A stretch of DNA of 13,947 bases from JBGTCD01 sp041749015 (GCA_041749015.1 JBGTCD010000069.1:1-13947), one strand, 5' to 3'; positions 1 through 7,460 are shown, numbered from the stretch's first letter. Numbers and translations are program-made. Notes: generated by a model not told the origin, from the sequence alone.

Positions 1-67
1 AGGAATAATCTCTTCCTTAAAGGACACCCCATTCCCTGACATATCAAAAGAAAGAAGGGTCAGACAC

Positions 68-253
68 ATGATGCGTCAACAGCGTTATCATTGGGGTATT
101 TTCAACAAGGAGGAATTGTTGGATCCTGAAAAAATCTTTCTTAATTTTTATGATAGCATTATCAAAAAACGGCACCTTAAAATATTATCCCTTATGATAG
201 CAAGTGCAGGATTAATTTTCCTGTTTTTCACTTTTTTTGAGATAGTCATTTGA
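68..253 (+). CDS. Possible small single-pass membrane protein (61 aa)
   Basis: I do not recognise this family. The protein has a charged N-terminal part with aromatic residues (about residues 1-38) followed by one hydrophobic segment, about residues 39-60, that runs to the C-terminus, so a tail-anchored or single-pass inner-membrane protein is likely. The start is ATG at 68, immediately followed by a second ATG. A purine-rich stretch (AAAGAAGGG, 51-59) sits about 8 bases upstream and could act as a ribosome binding site. The same frame is open back to the left window edge, but it has no other ATG there and crosses the purine-rich site as clustered AGA/AGG codons, so I prefer the start at 68. 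It could instead be the C-terminal end of a longer gene that begins outside the window. Confidence 0.42.
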   Translation: MMRQQRYHWGIFNKEELLDPEKIFLNFYDSIIKKRHLKILSLMIASAGLIFLFFTFFEIVI

Positions 254-580
254 TTTTAATACCGTCTCTTAAAAGCAAAATTTTGCTCTCAAGGGGCCTA
301 ATTATTCCAGCCCAATTTTCGATGCTACTCCCTCCATGCCTTCTTTCACAGAAGGCCTAATTGGGCCCAGGCCAAAAAACCATAAACCCTAATATGATTA
401 ATCACCTTTAAAATCTGCTATGCGCAGGTCAGGAAAGAAGACTGCCGGAAAAAACTGGAATTTAGCGTTTCATTTATGCATAATGTCATTACAATTATTT
501 GGTGTAAAGAATCTCTGATAACCTTATTATCAATGAACAAAACCCTTATTCAATAATTTTCTTAAACTAAAATTAACAAA
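254..580. other. Intergenic stretch without a gene; short palindromes
   Basis: I see no convincing reading frame in these 327 bases on either strand. There is a perfect 14-bp palindrome (AGCAAAA/TTTTGCT, 274-287). The 9-mer GGCCTAATT occurs twice as a direct repeat (295-303 and 354-362). CCCAATT at 311-317 can pair with AATTGGG at 359-365 around a smaller hairpin, CCTTCT/AGAAGG (339-344 with 350-355). None of these is followed by a clear T-run, so I do not call a terminator. The last part must hold the promoter and the A-rich leader of the gene starting at 581. Confidence 0.5.
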
Positions 581-733
581 ATGAGTAACTTACTTTATTT
601 TATAGCAGTCATTTTAGTAATCCTTTGGGCCATAGGCTTTCTCGCTTACAGTCTTGGTAGCCTCATTCACATCCTGCTTGTAATAGCCCTAATTGCTGTC
701 ATTTTCAGGTTGATAGGCGGCCGAAGGGTTTAA
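581..733 (+). CDS. lmo0937-type small membrane protein (50 aa)
   Basis: This 50-residue hydrophobic peptide begins MSNLLYFIAVILVILW and ends RLIGGRRV. It has two membrane-spanning stretches, about residues 4-23 and 29-44, separated by a short SLGSLIH turn, and a basic C-terminus. The pattern and length fit the lmo0937 family of very small membrane proteins, which are widespread in Bacteroidota and Firmicutes; their exact role is unknown to me. The ATG follows an A-rich leader (AAAATTAACAAA) of the kind Bacteroidota use instead of a Shine-Dalgarno site. The gene stands alone, and a strong intrinsic terminator follows 58 bases after the stop codon, so it is probably a monocistronic transcript. 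Confidence 0.8.
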   Translation: MSNLLYFIAVILVILWAIGFLAYSLGSLIHILLVIALIAVIFRLIGGRRV

Positions 734-790
734 CCGGATATCTGATTACCATCAGTTAAACTTTAAGAGCATTAAATGGTAATCTTTAGC

Positions 791-832
791 AGGCCTCCTA
801 AAAGCAATTTTAGTTTTTAGGAGGCCTTTTTT
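791..832 (+). terminator. Strong rho-independent terminator
   Basis: A perfect 13-bp stem pairs AGGCCTCCTAAAA (791-803) with its complement at 815-827 around an 11-nt loop. It is followed directly by a run of T residues (827-832). The T-run is only on the plus-strand side, so it terminates the small membrane-protein transcript rather than the minus-strand gene that ends at 939. Confidence 0.9.
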
Positions 833-938
833 CTGCCGTTTTTTCAATAAATCTCCTTGCAGGCCTTCCTGCATAAATTGCCTAATTGAATCTTTAAGAT
901 TTCCGTCTATTCTGAGATTATACAGTTTTAGTATTGAT

Positions 939-1661
939 CTAAGTAACCATTACTTCACTAAGTTTTAAATAGATCAGACCGACCAGGATGGCCAGTCCAA
1001 AACTGATCAATGTCCCAATTAAGATATATTCTGTGAGTTTCCGGTCCTTGGCTCTGGATAGGTCTCCAAATCGAAAAACAGATTTGGCAGCTAATAAAAA
1101 ACCTATGACCTGCCATTGCCCTAATACGATAAAGCCAAAAACGAATAATCGCTCCAAAATACCAATGATTTTACCCGCATTTTTTAATGAATCATCGGAT
1201 AGGTTTTCTTCAAATTTAAACCCGCTCATTACATGTTTCATTATAATAGCAGACACAAAACTTAGAAAAATCAAGGCAACAATTAATAGTAAATGGTGGC
1301 TTGAAAATAGTGCTTCAAAACTCAGTCTGTATGGATAATAAAACCCTACCACAAGGGCCAATACCAATAAATGCAAAAATTGGTCGGCCAAGAATAAATA
1401 TAAATGGTTTACATATTTGGTCAGGTAAATTTTAAGGAGATCGATACTAAAGTGACTGATAAGGATAATCCCAATAGCCCAAAAGTAATTGGATTGAAAA
1501 TTCAGGAAAACCAATAAGAGTACAGCATGCACCCCTAAATGAATATATAAATACTTTGACTTGTGTTTTTTTGCTACCTTATCATCCACCCATTTTTTTG
1601 ATTGGAAAACAAATTCTCCAAGTAGGTGGGCCAGCAATAATTTCAAACCCAACGCCATCAT
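939..1661 (-). CDS. DUF3307 family membrane protein
   Basis: This 240-aa, highly hydrophobic protein has about seven membrane segments. It carries the pattern of the DUF3307 family: an N-terminal HLLGEFVFQSKKWVDDK block with conserved His, Glu and Gln, a HLGVHA motif, HFSIDLLK, LFLADQFLH, and a C-terminal GILERLFVFGF...IGFLLAAKSVFRF block. The buried His and Asp residues suggest a polytopic protein with a polar site in the membrane; its biochemical activity is not known. The start is ATG at 1661. It overlaps the satD stop codon as ATGA, so the two are translationally coupled and share one promoter and one operator region. A second ATG follows immediately. DUF3307 and SatD genes are commonly paired, which supports both calls. 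Confidence 0.85.
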   Translation of the reverse strand: MMALGLKLLLAHLLGEFVFQSKKWVDDKVAKKHKSKYLYIHLGVHAVLLLVFLNFQSNYFWAIGIILISHFSIDLLKIYLTKYVNHLYLFLADQFLHLLVLALVVGFYYPYRLSFEALFSSHHLLLIVALIFLSFVSAIIMKHVMSGFKFEENLSDDSLKNAGKIIGILERLFVFGFIVLGQWQVIGFLLAAKSVFRFGDLSRAKDRKLTEYILIGTLISFGLAILVGLIYLKLSEVMVT

Positions 1662-2257
1662 AAAGAATTGATTTTCTTCTCATAGAACTCGAGCATCTTT
1701 TTAATCTCATCCGCCGCCCCCCTATTCAAAGCTTCGCTGATACTGCTTTGTGATTTGTTCATCATGGCGGCCAATTCCTTTTGGCTTTTATCCGGATACT
1801 GGATAGCTGCTTGAATAATCCCTGCAACCAATTTTGTCCAGTTATCAATGATCACCAATGCGAAGGACAACAACAGGTTAAAGTACTCATCAAAATCAGA
1901 ATTGTCTGTTTCAATTGCCAGGGTCTGCTTTTTCAACGAATCAAAACAATGCCCTGACCGGGTGTAGGCCGATCCGGTCGACTCGGTTACAGTTAATCCT
2001 TTATGATCTTCTCTACCTACCCCAATTCCCATTCGTACCTCCGCTCCTGCTGCATGCTTAATTGCAGATTTGATATGAATGGCGGCAATGAGTGCATCAG
2101 ATGGCAATAATTTGATTTGAAAGCTGTCTCCCCTAAATATTTCCCAGTCATGAGGAGATTTACCATACCTTTTGAGAATGGTTTTTAATGCCTCCTGCCA
2201 AATCCCGGTATTCTTACCACTTGATTTAACGATATCACCAGTTATTACAGCAATCAT
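1658..2257 (-). CDS. satD: SatD family protein with C-terminal helix-turn-helix
   Basis: This 199-aa protein matches the SatD family pattern. It starts MIAVITGDIV, has WEIFRGDSFQI at residues 38-48, an RMGIGVG motif at 75-81, and an ESTGSAYTRSG block at 92-102. Residues about 157-190 (SQKELAAMMNKSQSSISEAL) form a convincing helix-turn-helix, so DNA binding is likely. By eye, the N-terminal 110 residues also recall a class III nucleotide cyclase core, with Asp8 and Asp44 placed like the two metal-binding aspartates; this is inference. The family name comes from an acid-tolerance locus in Streptococcus, and the molecular function is unsettled. The gene overlaps the downstream DUF3307 gene by 4 nt. 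It is preceded by a regular array of dyads ending 22 bp from its start, so autoregulation is probable. Confidence 0.82.
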   Translation of the reverse strand: MIAVITGDIVKSSGKNTGIWQEALKTILKRYGKSPHDWEIFRGDSFQIKLLPSDALIAAIHIKSAIKHAAGAEVRMGIGVGREDHKGLTVTESTGSAYTRSGHCFDSLKKQTLAIETDNSDFDEYFNLLLSFALVIIDNWTKLVAGIIQAAIQYPDKSQKELAAMMNKSQSSISEALNRGAADEIKKMLEFYEKKINSL

Positions 2258-2278
2258 ATTGTTTCTTATTGATATAAA

Positions 2279-2354
2279 TATCGGGTAAATATCCGATAAT
2301 CCAAAATATCGGCTAATTATCCGATAATCTAAAATATCGGCTGAATAGCCGATT
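2279..2354 (-). promoter_or_regulatory. Array of three 20-bp dyads upstream of satD
   Basis: Three inverted repeats of the form TATCGG-N8-CCGATA lie at 2279-2298, 2307-2326 and 2335-2354; the last half-site is CCGATT. They start every 28 bp. The gaps between dyads are also 8 nt, so all six half-sites alternate in orientation at an exact 14-bp period. The 8-nt centres are AT-rich and differ between copies, while the half-sites are conserved, which is the signature of protein-binding sites rather than simple tandem duplication. The array ends 22 bp from the satD ATG and probably overlaps its promoter. SatD, with its helix-turn-helix, is the obvious candidate to bind here. Confidence 0.8.
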
Positions 2355-2531
2355 AAAAAAGGCTGTAGAAATGGGTATTAAGAAAAGTTGATGGGGGGTG
2401 AAATCCAATGATCAGCCAGATGTAGCTGCAATCCTATCCCAGTTTATTTAAAATTGGCATTTCAAGCCAAAGGGCTGCCTAATGGGTAGAGTTAATCCAA
2501 TACCTCAAGGTTCCTTTAGATACCTGAAAGC

Positions 2532-3653
2532 TTACCAGCTTCTCTTTTCCAACTCCTGCCTTATGGTTTCAAATGCAGGTTTGTTTTGACCAATACCCTC
2601 CCAGGTGCGAATACCCAAACTTTGGATATAGGCAATGAAGTTTTGATCGTTCAGTATGCCATATGTTTGAACAGTATTTTTAGCTGATGCCTCAGAAACA
2701 TCATTGAGCCTTAAGATGCTAGTATGAGTTATTTTATCCTTATACATATCCCACACCTGGAAAAAATTACAGAAGAATGCTGCTTGTTTTTGTGTGCTGC
2801 TGTTAAGCCTTGTTGCAGAAGGGTAGCCTATTTCTTGAATAAAAATAGGTTGATCACCAAAAGTTGAGATTAAATTTTGGAAATCATCAAAAATAATGTC
2901 GGGTTGTTTCACGCTAAAATCGGGATTGAGGGGATAGTATGTGATGGATAATTTATCAATAGCATTAGCCATTTCTGTCCATACACCAGGCGTTTCAACC
3001 AATCCAGTTAGTGTACCTGTGAAATGTAGTGGAATACCATATTGGTTTACATGGGGTTTAATATTTTCTAAAAAGGTCTGGTACTCTGCCTGCAGATCAT
3101 TATTACCTGACCAATCATAATGATTTATTTCATTTCCAACTGAAAGGGCCAATACATTTTCAGGATTTACGATGCCGGATTCACTATTAAATAAGTGATT
3201 AATTAATGCAATGAATCCATCAATCATCTCAGGGTCATTAAATTTTTTATTGGCTAATTCGGAAGGCACAAACCTGCCGGGAATATCTATAGGTGTTATA
3301 ATCAATGACAATTTTGTGCCCGTTGAGGAAGCGAAGTGGTCCAGGGTTTGAAATAGGTCGACAGCCGGGCCATTGAATGCATTAGCAGCAGTAGGGCTAA
3401 AGGAATTCCAGGGTTGAAGGAGTTGAATAAAACCTGCATTCAATTCTTCTGAAGCAATTTCATAATTCAAGGTAAAAGATCCGGTTTCTGTAGGATCAAG
3501 GATATCAAAGGCCACGATCCTATTGTTTTTTACAATAAATTCTTCAGGACAATTAGTATCGAAATCAGGGGTATCATCATTTTGGCTACAAGTGATTATG
3601 AAGAGCCCCATCAAGACTATCCAGAATCGTTTGATGAAGTTTGCAGAAATCAT
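2532..3653 (-). CDS. Lipoprotein with clan GH-A glycoside hydrolase-like barrel
   Basis: This 373-aa protein starts with a basic N-terminus, a hydrophobic segment, and a lipobox-like FIITC with the cysteine at residue 22. The acidic SQNDD that follows resembles the Bacteroidota surface-export signal, so it is probably an outer-membrane surface lipoprotein. The rest looks like a TIM-barrel hydrolase: a GNE motif with Glu175, which would be the acid/base at the end of strand 4, and FIQEIGYPS with Glu274, the likely nucleophile on strand 7. The 99-residue spacing suits clan GH-A, and the E-x-G-Y-P-S context recalls families 17 and 53. Substrate is unknown. It lies 89 bp after the 4-TM gene, with a weak promoter-like element in the gap, so it may be transcribed separately. 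Confidence 0.65.
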   Translation of the reverse strand: MISANFIKRFWIVLMGLFIITCSQNDDTPDFDTNCPEEFIVKNNRIVAFDILDPTETGSFTLNYEIASEELNAGFIQLLQPWNSFSPTAANAFNGPAVDLFQTLDHFASSTGTKLSLIITPIDIPGRFVPSELANKKFNDPEMIDGFIALINHLFNSESGIVNPENVLALSVGNEINHYDWSGNNDLQAEYQTFLENIKPHVNQYGIPLHFTGTLTGLVETPGVWTEMANAIDKLSITYYPLNPDFSVKQPDIIFDDFQNLISTFGDQPIFIQEIGYPSATRLNSSTQKQAAFFCNFFQVWDMYKDKITHTSILRLNDVSEASAKNTVQTYGILNDQNFIAYIQSLGIRTWEGIGQNKPAFETIRQELEKRSW

Positions 3654-3679
3654 GGATAATTTAATTTAAGAATTAAAAA

Positions 3680-3710
3680 TTAAGTTAAAAAATGTATTAA
3701 ACTTTGCAAA
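3680..3710 (-). promoter_or_regulatory. Weak candidate Bacteroidota-type promoter
   Basis: On the minus strand a TTTG (3710-3707) lies exactly 19 nt before TAACTTAA (3687-3680), 27 bp before the lipoprotein start. Known Bacteroidota promoters have TTTG near -33 and TAnnTTTG near -7 with about 19 nt between. The -33 half matches well, but only four of six fixed positions of the -7 half match. The region is very AT-rich, so chance is a real possibility. Confidence 0.28.
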
Positions 3711-3742
3711 AAGCAGTCACACCTAATTTAGCTCATATTGAA

Positions 3743-4150
3743 TTAGTTGCCCTGATAGCTCCTAACTATAGCTTTTTGTTCCACGAAAATGATACCGAAC
3801 AATAGGATGATCTCTGCAATAAAGTAGGTGACCCCCAAAGCTGTGAGGCTTTGGAAATAATAAATTACCAGCCCCATCGTCAGGCAGCAGTACAACAAAT
3901 TGCCCATGCTTATGGCCATCATGAATGGGCGCCAATGGTCTTTTACAAGAAAATAACAAGTCATGGAATACAGACAAAAGATTGCTGCTATGGCGGAAAG
4001 CAACAGTAAAATGTCAACGGGCATTCCGAAATATTCATTGAAAGGTCTTAAAATGGCGAATAAAAAGAAAAAAGTAATTATAGCTCCGATGCCATCAACC
4101 AGAAAAAGCGATTTTGGGCTTTGAATAAGACGGCTGATTATACTACTCAT
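3743..4150 (-). CDS. Hypothetical four-helix membrane protein
   Basis: This is a 135-aa protein with four predicted membrane helices, about residues 15-36, 44-69, 75-99 and 102-124, joined by short loops. Recognisable features are SLFLVDGIGA near the N-terminus, a CxxxxxxCYFL pattern in helix 2 (Cys58 and Cys65), GNLLYCC in helix 3 and a YFIAEI motif in helix 4. I recognise no named family. It starts 16 bp after the stop of the TonB-dependent receptor gene and is on the same strand, so the two are almost certainly cotranscribed. A role linked to uptake or handling of the receptor's ligand is an inference from position only. Confidence 0.7.
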   Translation of the reverse strand: MSSIISRLIQSPKSLFLVDGIGAIITFFFLFAILRPFNEYFGMPVDILLLLSAIAAIFCLYSMTCYFLVKDHWRPFMMAISMGNLLYCCLTMGLVIYYFQSLTALGVTYFIAEIILLFGIIFVEQKAIVRSYQGN

Positions 4151-4166
4151 TAGTTCGGTTGTTAAT

Positions 4167-6578
4167 TTAAAAATTCGCCCTTACTGATACAATTAAATTC
4201 CTTCCGGGGGCCACCAAGCCAGAACTGTAAGGCCGGTAACGTTGATTAGTCAGGTTTTCAAAGCCACCACTTACTGACCAATTTTGATGTAGCTGATACA
4301 TGGCTTTGAAATTCAATGTGTACCAACCGGGGGAATAGGGATTTCCATTACTATCTGTTGCGTATATGACCGGTCTTTGCCTTTCTTCTTCATTCAGGTT
4401 GGCAAAGCTTACCGCTGCACTATAGGTAGCATATAATTGTAGGTACAATTTGTCTTTTTCATAGGATAATCGTGTAATACCAAATGCGGGTGCCGCATGT
4501 CTGGAGCGGCTGATGTCGCCATTTTCCATTTCTTCCACACCCAATTGGTAATTGTACCGGGATGACAAACTGAACCCTGAAGGAAGCTTGACCTCAACAC
4601 CGAGATTGAATCCATAAACAGTACCAAAAGCAGCATTCTGCACAGCATAAACCCGACTCATCCGGTCATCAAACAAAATGCTGTCCCGGCCGTTCACCTG
4701 AAATCCCCGGCGCACCATCGCATTGTCCAAATATGTATAAAAACCTGTGGCATCCAGCTTTACGAGATCCCCAAATATTTTAGAAATGTTGACTTCCCCA
4801 TTATAGGCAATTTCGGCATTCAATGAGGTGTTGGGCACAATCACCTCCCCACTCACGAAATCAAATATTTTACCGATGTCATCCACGTTTGGGGCTCTAA
4901 AGCCTGTACCGGCATTGGCACTAATTTTCCAGGTGGCACGAGGCGTATAAACCACCCCCAGACTTCCGGTGGTCGCTGAGTTTTTATTCGTAGAATTGAC
5001 AAAATCAAAAGGATAGAATTCCAGATGTCGGGTAAAGTCAGACTGAATATTAAATGCGCTGAACCGCGCCCCTGCCTGTACCAAAAATTTCTCAGAAGCC
5101 ACATACTGATAATTCAAATACCCTGCATAGGTGCGCCAATCAGAATCTGGATATCGGTCAGGCACTGAGATCGGGCTGCCATCCCTGATGTCCACCGCAG
5201 AACCGGTTGAGTTTACTTCATTCAGAACGTATTCTACACCATAGTAAAACCGGTGTTTGTTCACACTTTTTTCAAAATCAAAATTGGCTGAATATGCCTG
5301 CACCGATTCTAACTGAGTGCGCAAACGGTGGTGGTTCAATCTCCGGTCGATCCTGCTTTCCTCAAAGTACTGGTGCGCCAATCGAATCGTCATTTGGTCA
5401 TAAACCTTGTTGTTGCCGGTATGCGAAACCATAAGATTGTTCATCATCCAAATCTGTGGGCCATAATTCCAAACCGCTGATATTGGAAGGCCGTTCGTCC
5501 CGGTTTCAATGAGCCTGTCGTAGCGGGCGAATTCAGAGGTTTTTGAATAATGGAACCCGTATTGAAAGTCCCATTTTTCATTAGGCTTAAACCGGATTTT
5601 CTGCATCAGATTGATTTGCTCGTATCCTGTGGGATTTTGGACTCTGGGATCATTGTTTTCAATCACCATATCTACATCCGCTACCCGCTCAACATAGAAA
5701 GGCCTGAGGTATTCATCAGGGCCATTTTTCCCCATTCTTAGGTCGCCAAACCTTGAATGCGAAATACTGGTAACTGATGCCCATTGCTTCCATCCAACAT
5801 TCACATCAACATGGTTGGTGATTTCATTATTAGCTGATGCATACCGGCTTACTGCCTTACCAGTTATCAGCGGTTTTTCCCCCAGGGACAATTGAGGGGT
5901 CAGTGTTTGGAAACTCATCACCCCACCGATGGCATCACTCCCGTAAATGATGGAGCCGGGGCCAAACAACACTTCCGTATTTTCGATGGCAAATGGATCC
6001 AGTGAAATGACATTCTGGATATTGCCTGCACGGAAAATGGCGGAATTCATCCGCACACCGTCAACAGTATATAAAAGCCTGTTGGTAGAAAATCCCCGAA
6101 TCATCGGACTGCCACCCCCCTGCTGACTTTTTTGTATGAATACCGCACCCGACAGGCCCAGAAGATCAGCAGCAGTTTGGGGATTTTGCAAAGCCACTTC
6201 CCTGGTCGATATGGATAGAATTTTATTGGGGACATTTCCTGAGGTTTGACGCCACCTGGTAGCCGACACCACCACCTGATCCAGGGTCAAGCTGGATTGC
6301 GCCAATACTATTTCAAAGTTGGAGGCCCGGATCTGCTCATAAGTTCTGATTTGGGTTTTGTAGCCAAGGAATCGGATCATAATCGACTCAGCTTCCTTAA
6401 AGGCCGAAATATCGGCTTGCCCTTCTGCATTGGTCACTACTGACGCTTTGGGGCTTTCGCTAATCAGCACCACCCCTTCCAAAGGTGCCTCAGTTTCCTG
6501 ATCGGTAATGGTGATGGTTTGGGAATTGGCCAAACCTACCAATCCTAAAAATAACCAGGATGTAAGGATATATTTCAT
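4167..6578 (-). CDS. TonB-dependent receptor, haem/haemoglobin type
   Basis: This 803-aa outer-membrane receptor has a signal peptide (residues 1-19, ending ANSQ) and a carboxypeptidase-regulatory-like beta-sandwich (about 21-92, with the GYKT motif). A likely TonB box, LDQVVVSA, lies at 99-106. A plug domain follows (about 107-230), with PMIRGFSTNRLLYTVDGVR, IFRAGNIQNV and the GPGSIIYGSDAIGG block. The 22-strand barrel ends in the terminal Phe803. The plug motifs match the haemoglobin/transferrin/lactoferrin receptor group. A FRAP motif (560-563) followed by VPNTSL (581-586) recalls the FRAP/NPNL pair of haem receptors. FRAP also occurs in other TonB receptors, so haem as ligand is probable, not proven. 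Energy would come from TonB-ExbBD, which is not encoded here. No iron-responsive (Fur-like) box was found in the 63 bp upstream. Confidence 0.88.
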   Translation of the reverse strand: MKYILTSWLFLGLVGLANSQTITITDQETEAPLEGVVLISESPKASVVTNAEGQADISAFKEAESIMIRFLGYKTQIRTYEQIRASNFEIVLAQSSLTLDQVVVSATRWRQTSGNVPNKILSISTREVALQNPQTAADLLGLSGAVFIQKSQQGGGSPMIRGFSTNRLLYTVDGVRMNSAIFRAGNIQNVISLDPFAIENTEVLFGPGSIIYGSDAIGGVMSFQTLTPQLSLGEKPLITGKAVSRYASANNEITNHVDVNVGWKQWASVTSISHSRFGDLRMGKNGPDEYLRPFYVERVADVDMVIENNDPRVQNPTGYEQINLMQKIRFKPNEKWDFQYGFHYSKTSEFARYDRLIETGTNGLPISAVWNYGPQIWMMNNLMVSHTGNNKVYDQMTIRLAHQYFEESRIDRRLNHHRLRTQLESVQAYSANFDFEKSVNKHRFYYGVEYVLNEVNSTGSAVDIRDGSPISVPDRYPDSDWRTYAGYLNYQYVASEKFLVQAGARFSAFNIQSDFTRHLEFYPFDFVNSTNKNSATTGSLGVVYTPRATWKISANAGTGFRAPNVDDIGKIFDFVSGEVIVPNTSLNAEIAYNGEVNISKIFGDLVKLDATGFYTYLDNAMVRRGFQVNGRDSILFDDRMSRVYAVQNAAFGTVYGFNLGVEVKLPSGFSLSSRYNYQLGVEEMENGDISRSRHAAPAFGITRLSYEKDKLYLQLYATYSAAVSFANLNEEERQRPVIYATDSNGNPYSPGWYTLNFKAMYQLHQNWSVSGGFENLTNQRYRPYSSGLVAPGRNLIVSVRANF

Positions 6579-6589
6579 CGAAATCTAAT

Positions 6590-6615
6590 AAACCACTGCT
6601 CTTAACAGGTGGTTT
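6590..6615 (-). terminator. Weak hairpin between hydrolase and TonB receptor genes
   Basis: AAACCAC (6590-6596) pairs with GTGGTTT (6609-6615) around a 12-nt loop that can add two further pairs. On the minus-strand transcript the stem is followed by TT-rich sequence (ATTAGATTTC) rather than a clean T-run. It could attenuate transcription between the upstream hydrolase and the receptor, or it could be a leader structure close to the receptor start. Confidence 0.3.
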
Positions 6616-6641
6616 CAAGGGTTTATTAAAGTGCCGGTTCT

Positions 6642-7355
6642 TCAGCCCTTAATGGTATTCACAAAACTATTTAATATTTCTGCCAATTCATTCGGTTTGC
6701 TGATCATTGGAAGGTGGCCAGTTTCCAGGGTGGCATTCTCGATTGCATTTAAGTTCGCACTCATTTGATCCTGCAATGGCATGGGGATGCTTTTGTCCAG
6801 GGTTAGCTTGATGTAAAGGGTCTTTACATCAAGCTTCTTGTAAAATATCTTAGTAGAATAGAGGCTTTTTGATTCGGGTGTGAAGCGTTTAACAATCACT
6901 TCCTTTTGTGCTTCGGTCAGGTCATTACCCAATTCTAGTTCTATTGCATTTTTGGGTGGTTTTGTACCAAATAACGATAGAATTAAAGGTAATATCAGCC
7001 GCTGAGGAAAGGGCAAAATAGAAATAAACGATTGCCCGTTTTTTGGGATCGCAGCGCTAATCCCCACAAAGCCCACTACCTTTTCTGAGAAACGCTCTGC
7101 TAAACTTAACCCAAGACAACCACCTATGGAATGAGTTACAAATACCAGTTTTTTATCATCCCACTCCTGTATTTGCTCAATGGCCGGTTGGATATAGTCA
7201 TCAAAACTAAGGCTGCTATTTGACTTTTCTCCGCCTTCCCTATTGGGAAACTCAATTTTCAAAACCGGGTAATGCATGAGCGGTTTCAATTGGCCCCAGA
7301 TAAAGCCCCCTAAACCGGCTCCGTGTATGAATACTATGCCAATATTTTCACTCAT
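6642..7355 (-). CDS. Alpha/beta hydrolase, probable esterase
   Basis: This 237-aa cytoplasmic protein has no signal peptide. It begins with the oxyanion-hole motif FIHGAGLGG (residues 9-17), followed by W20. The nucleophile elbow is THSIGG with Ser76. The likely acid is Asp187 in LTLDKSIP, and the catalytic His214 lies in TGHLPMISKPNEL. The order and the final GHLPMISKP context recall the plant methylesterase/hydroxynitrile-lyase-like group of alpha/beta hydrolases. The substrate cannot be read from the sequence. Length is normal for the fold. It is on the same strand as, and 63 bp upstream of, the TonB receptor gene, so readthrough is possible. Confidence 0.8.
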   Translation of the reverse strand: MSENIGIVFIHGAGLGGFIWGQLKPLMHYPVLKIEFPNREGGEKSNSSLSFDDYIQPAIEQIQEWDDKKLVFVTHSIGGCLGLSLAERFSEKVVGFVGISAAIPKNGQSFISILPFPQRLILPLILSLFGTKPPKNAIELELGNDLTEAQKEVIVKRFTPESKSLYSTKIFYKKLDVKTLYIKLTLDKSIPMPLQDQMSANLNAIENATLETGHLPMISKPNELAEILNSFVNTIKG

Positions 7356-7394
7356 TTAGCCTCTGCATTTTTACCGCCTTAATCTCTTATTTGC

Positions 7395-7439
7395 TTATCC
7401 AACTTTCGTGATTTAAAGTTGAATAAGTTTCTTAAGAAA
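7395..7439 (-). promoter_or_regulatory. Dyad and palindrome upstream of hydrolase gene
   Basis: TTATCCAACTTT (7395-7406) and AAAGTTGAATAA (7415-7426) form arms that pair at 11 of 12 positions around an 8-nt centre. A perfect 12-bp palindrome, TTTCTTAAGAAA, follows at 7428-7439. Both lie 40-84 bp upstream of the hydrolase start and after the preceding gene's stop. No T-run follows on the minus strand, so an operator or a leader structure is more likely than a terminator. Confidence 0.33.
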
Positions 7440-7460
7440 AACTACAGTAAATGCGAAAGC

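Noticed and set aside
1..69. A short minus-strand frame, open to the left edge, reading MCLTLLSFDMSGNGVSFKEE onward
   Set aside because: It looks protein-like and could be the start of a divergent gene, but only 23 codons are visible, it overlaps the better-supported plus-strand start at 68, and I recognise no family.
858..873. TGCAGG/CCTGCA hairpin with a 4-nt loop as terminator of the DUF3307 gene
   Set aside because: The stem is only 6 bp and the minus-strand sequence after it is AGGAGATTTATT, not a T-run; it is also 66 bp past the stop.
988..1338. Plus-strand reading frame of 116 codons
   Set aside because: It lies wholly opposite the DUF3307 gene, which has clear family motifs; the opposite frame has none.
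2279..2354. CRISPR-like array
   Set aside because: The repeating unit is 28 bp with half-sites of 6 bp in alternating orientation and 8-nt spacers. There are no conserved long repeats, no unique 30-bp spacers and no cas genes. An operator array explains it better.
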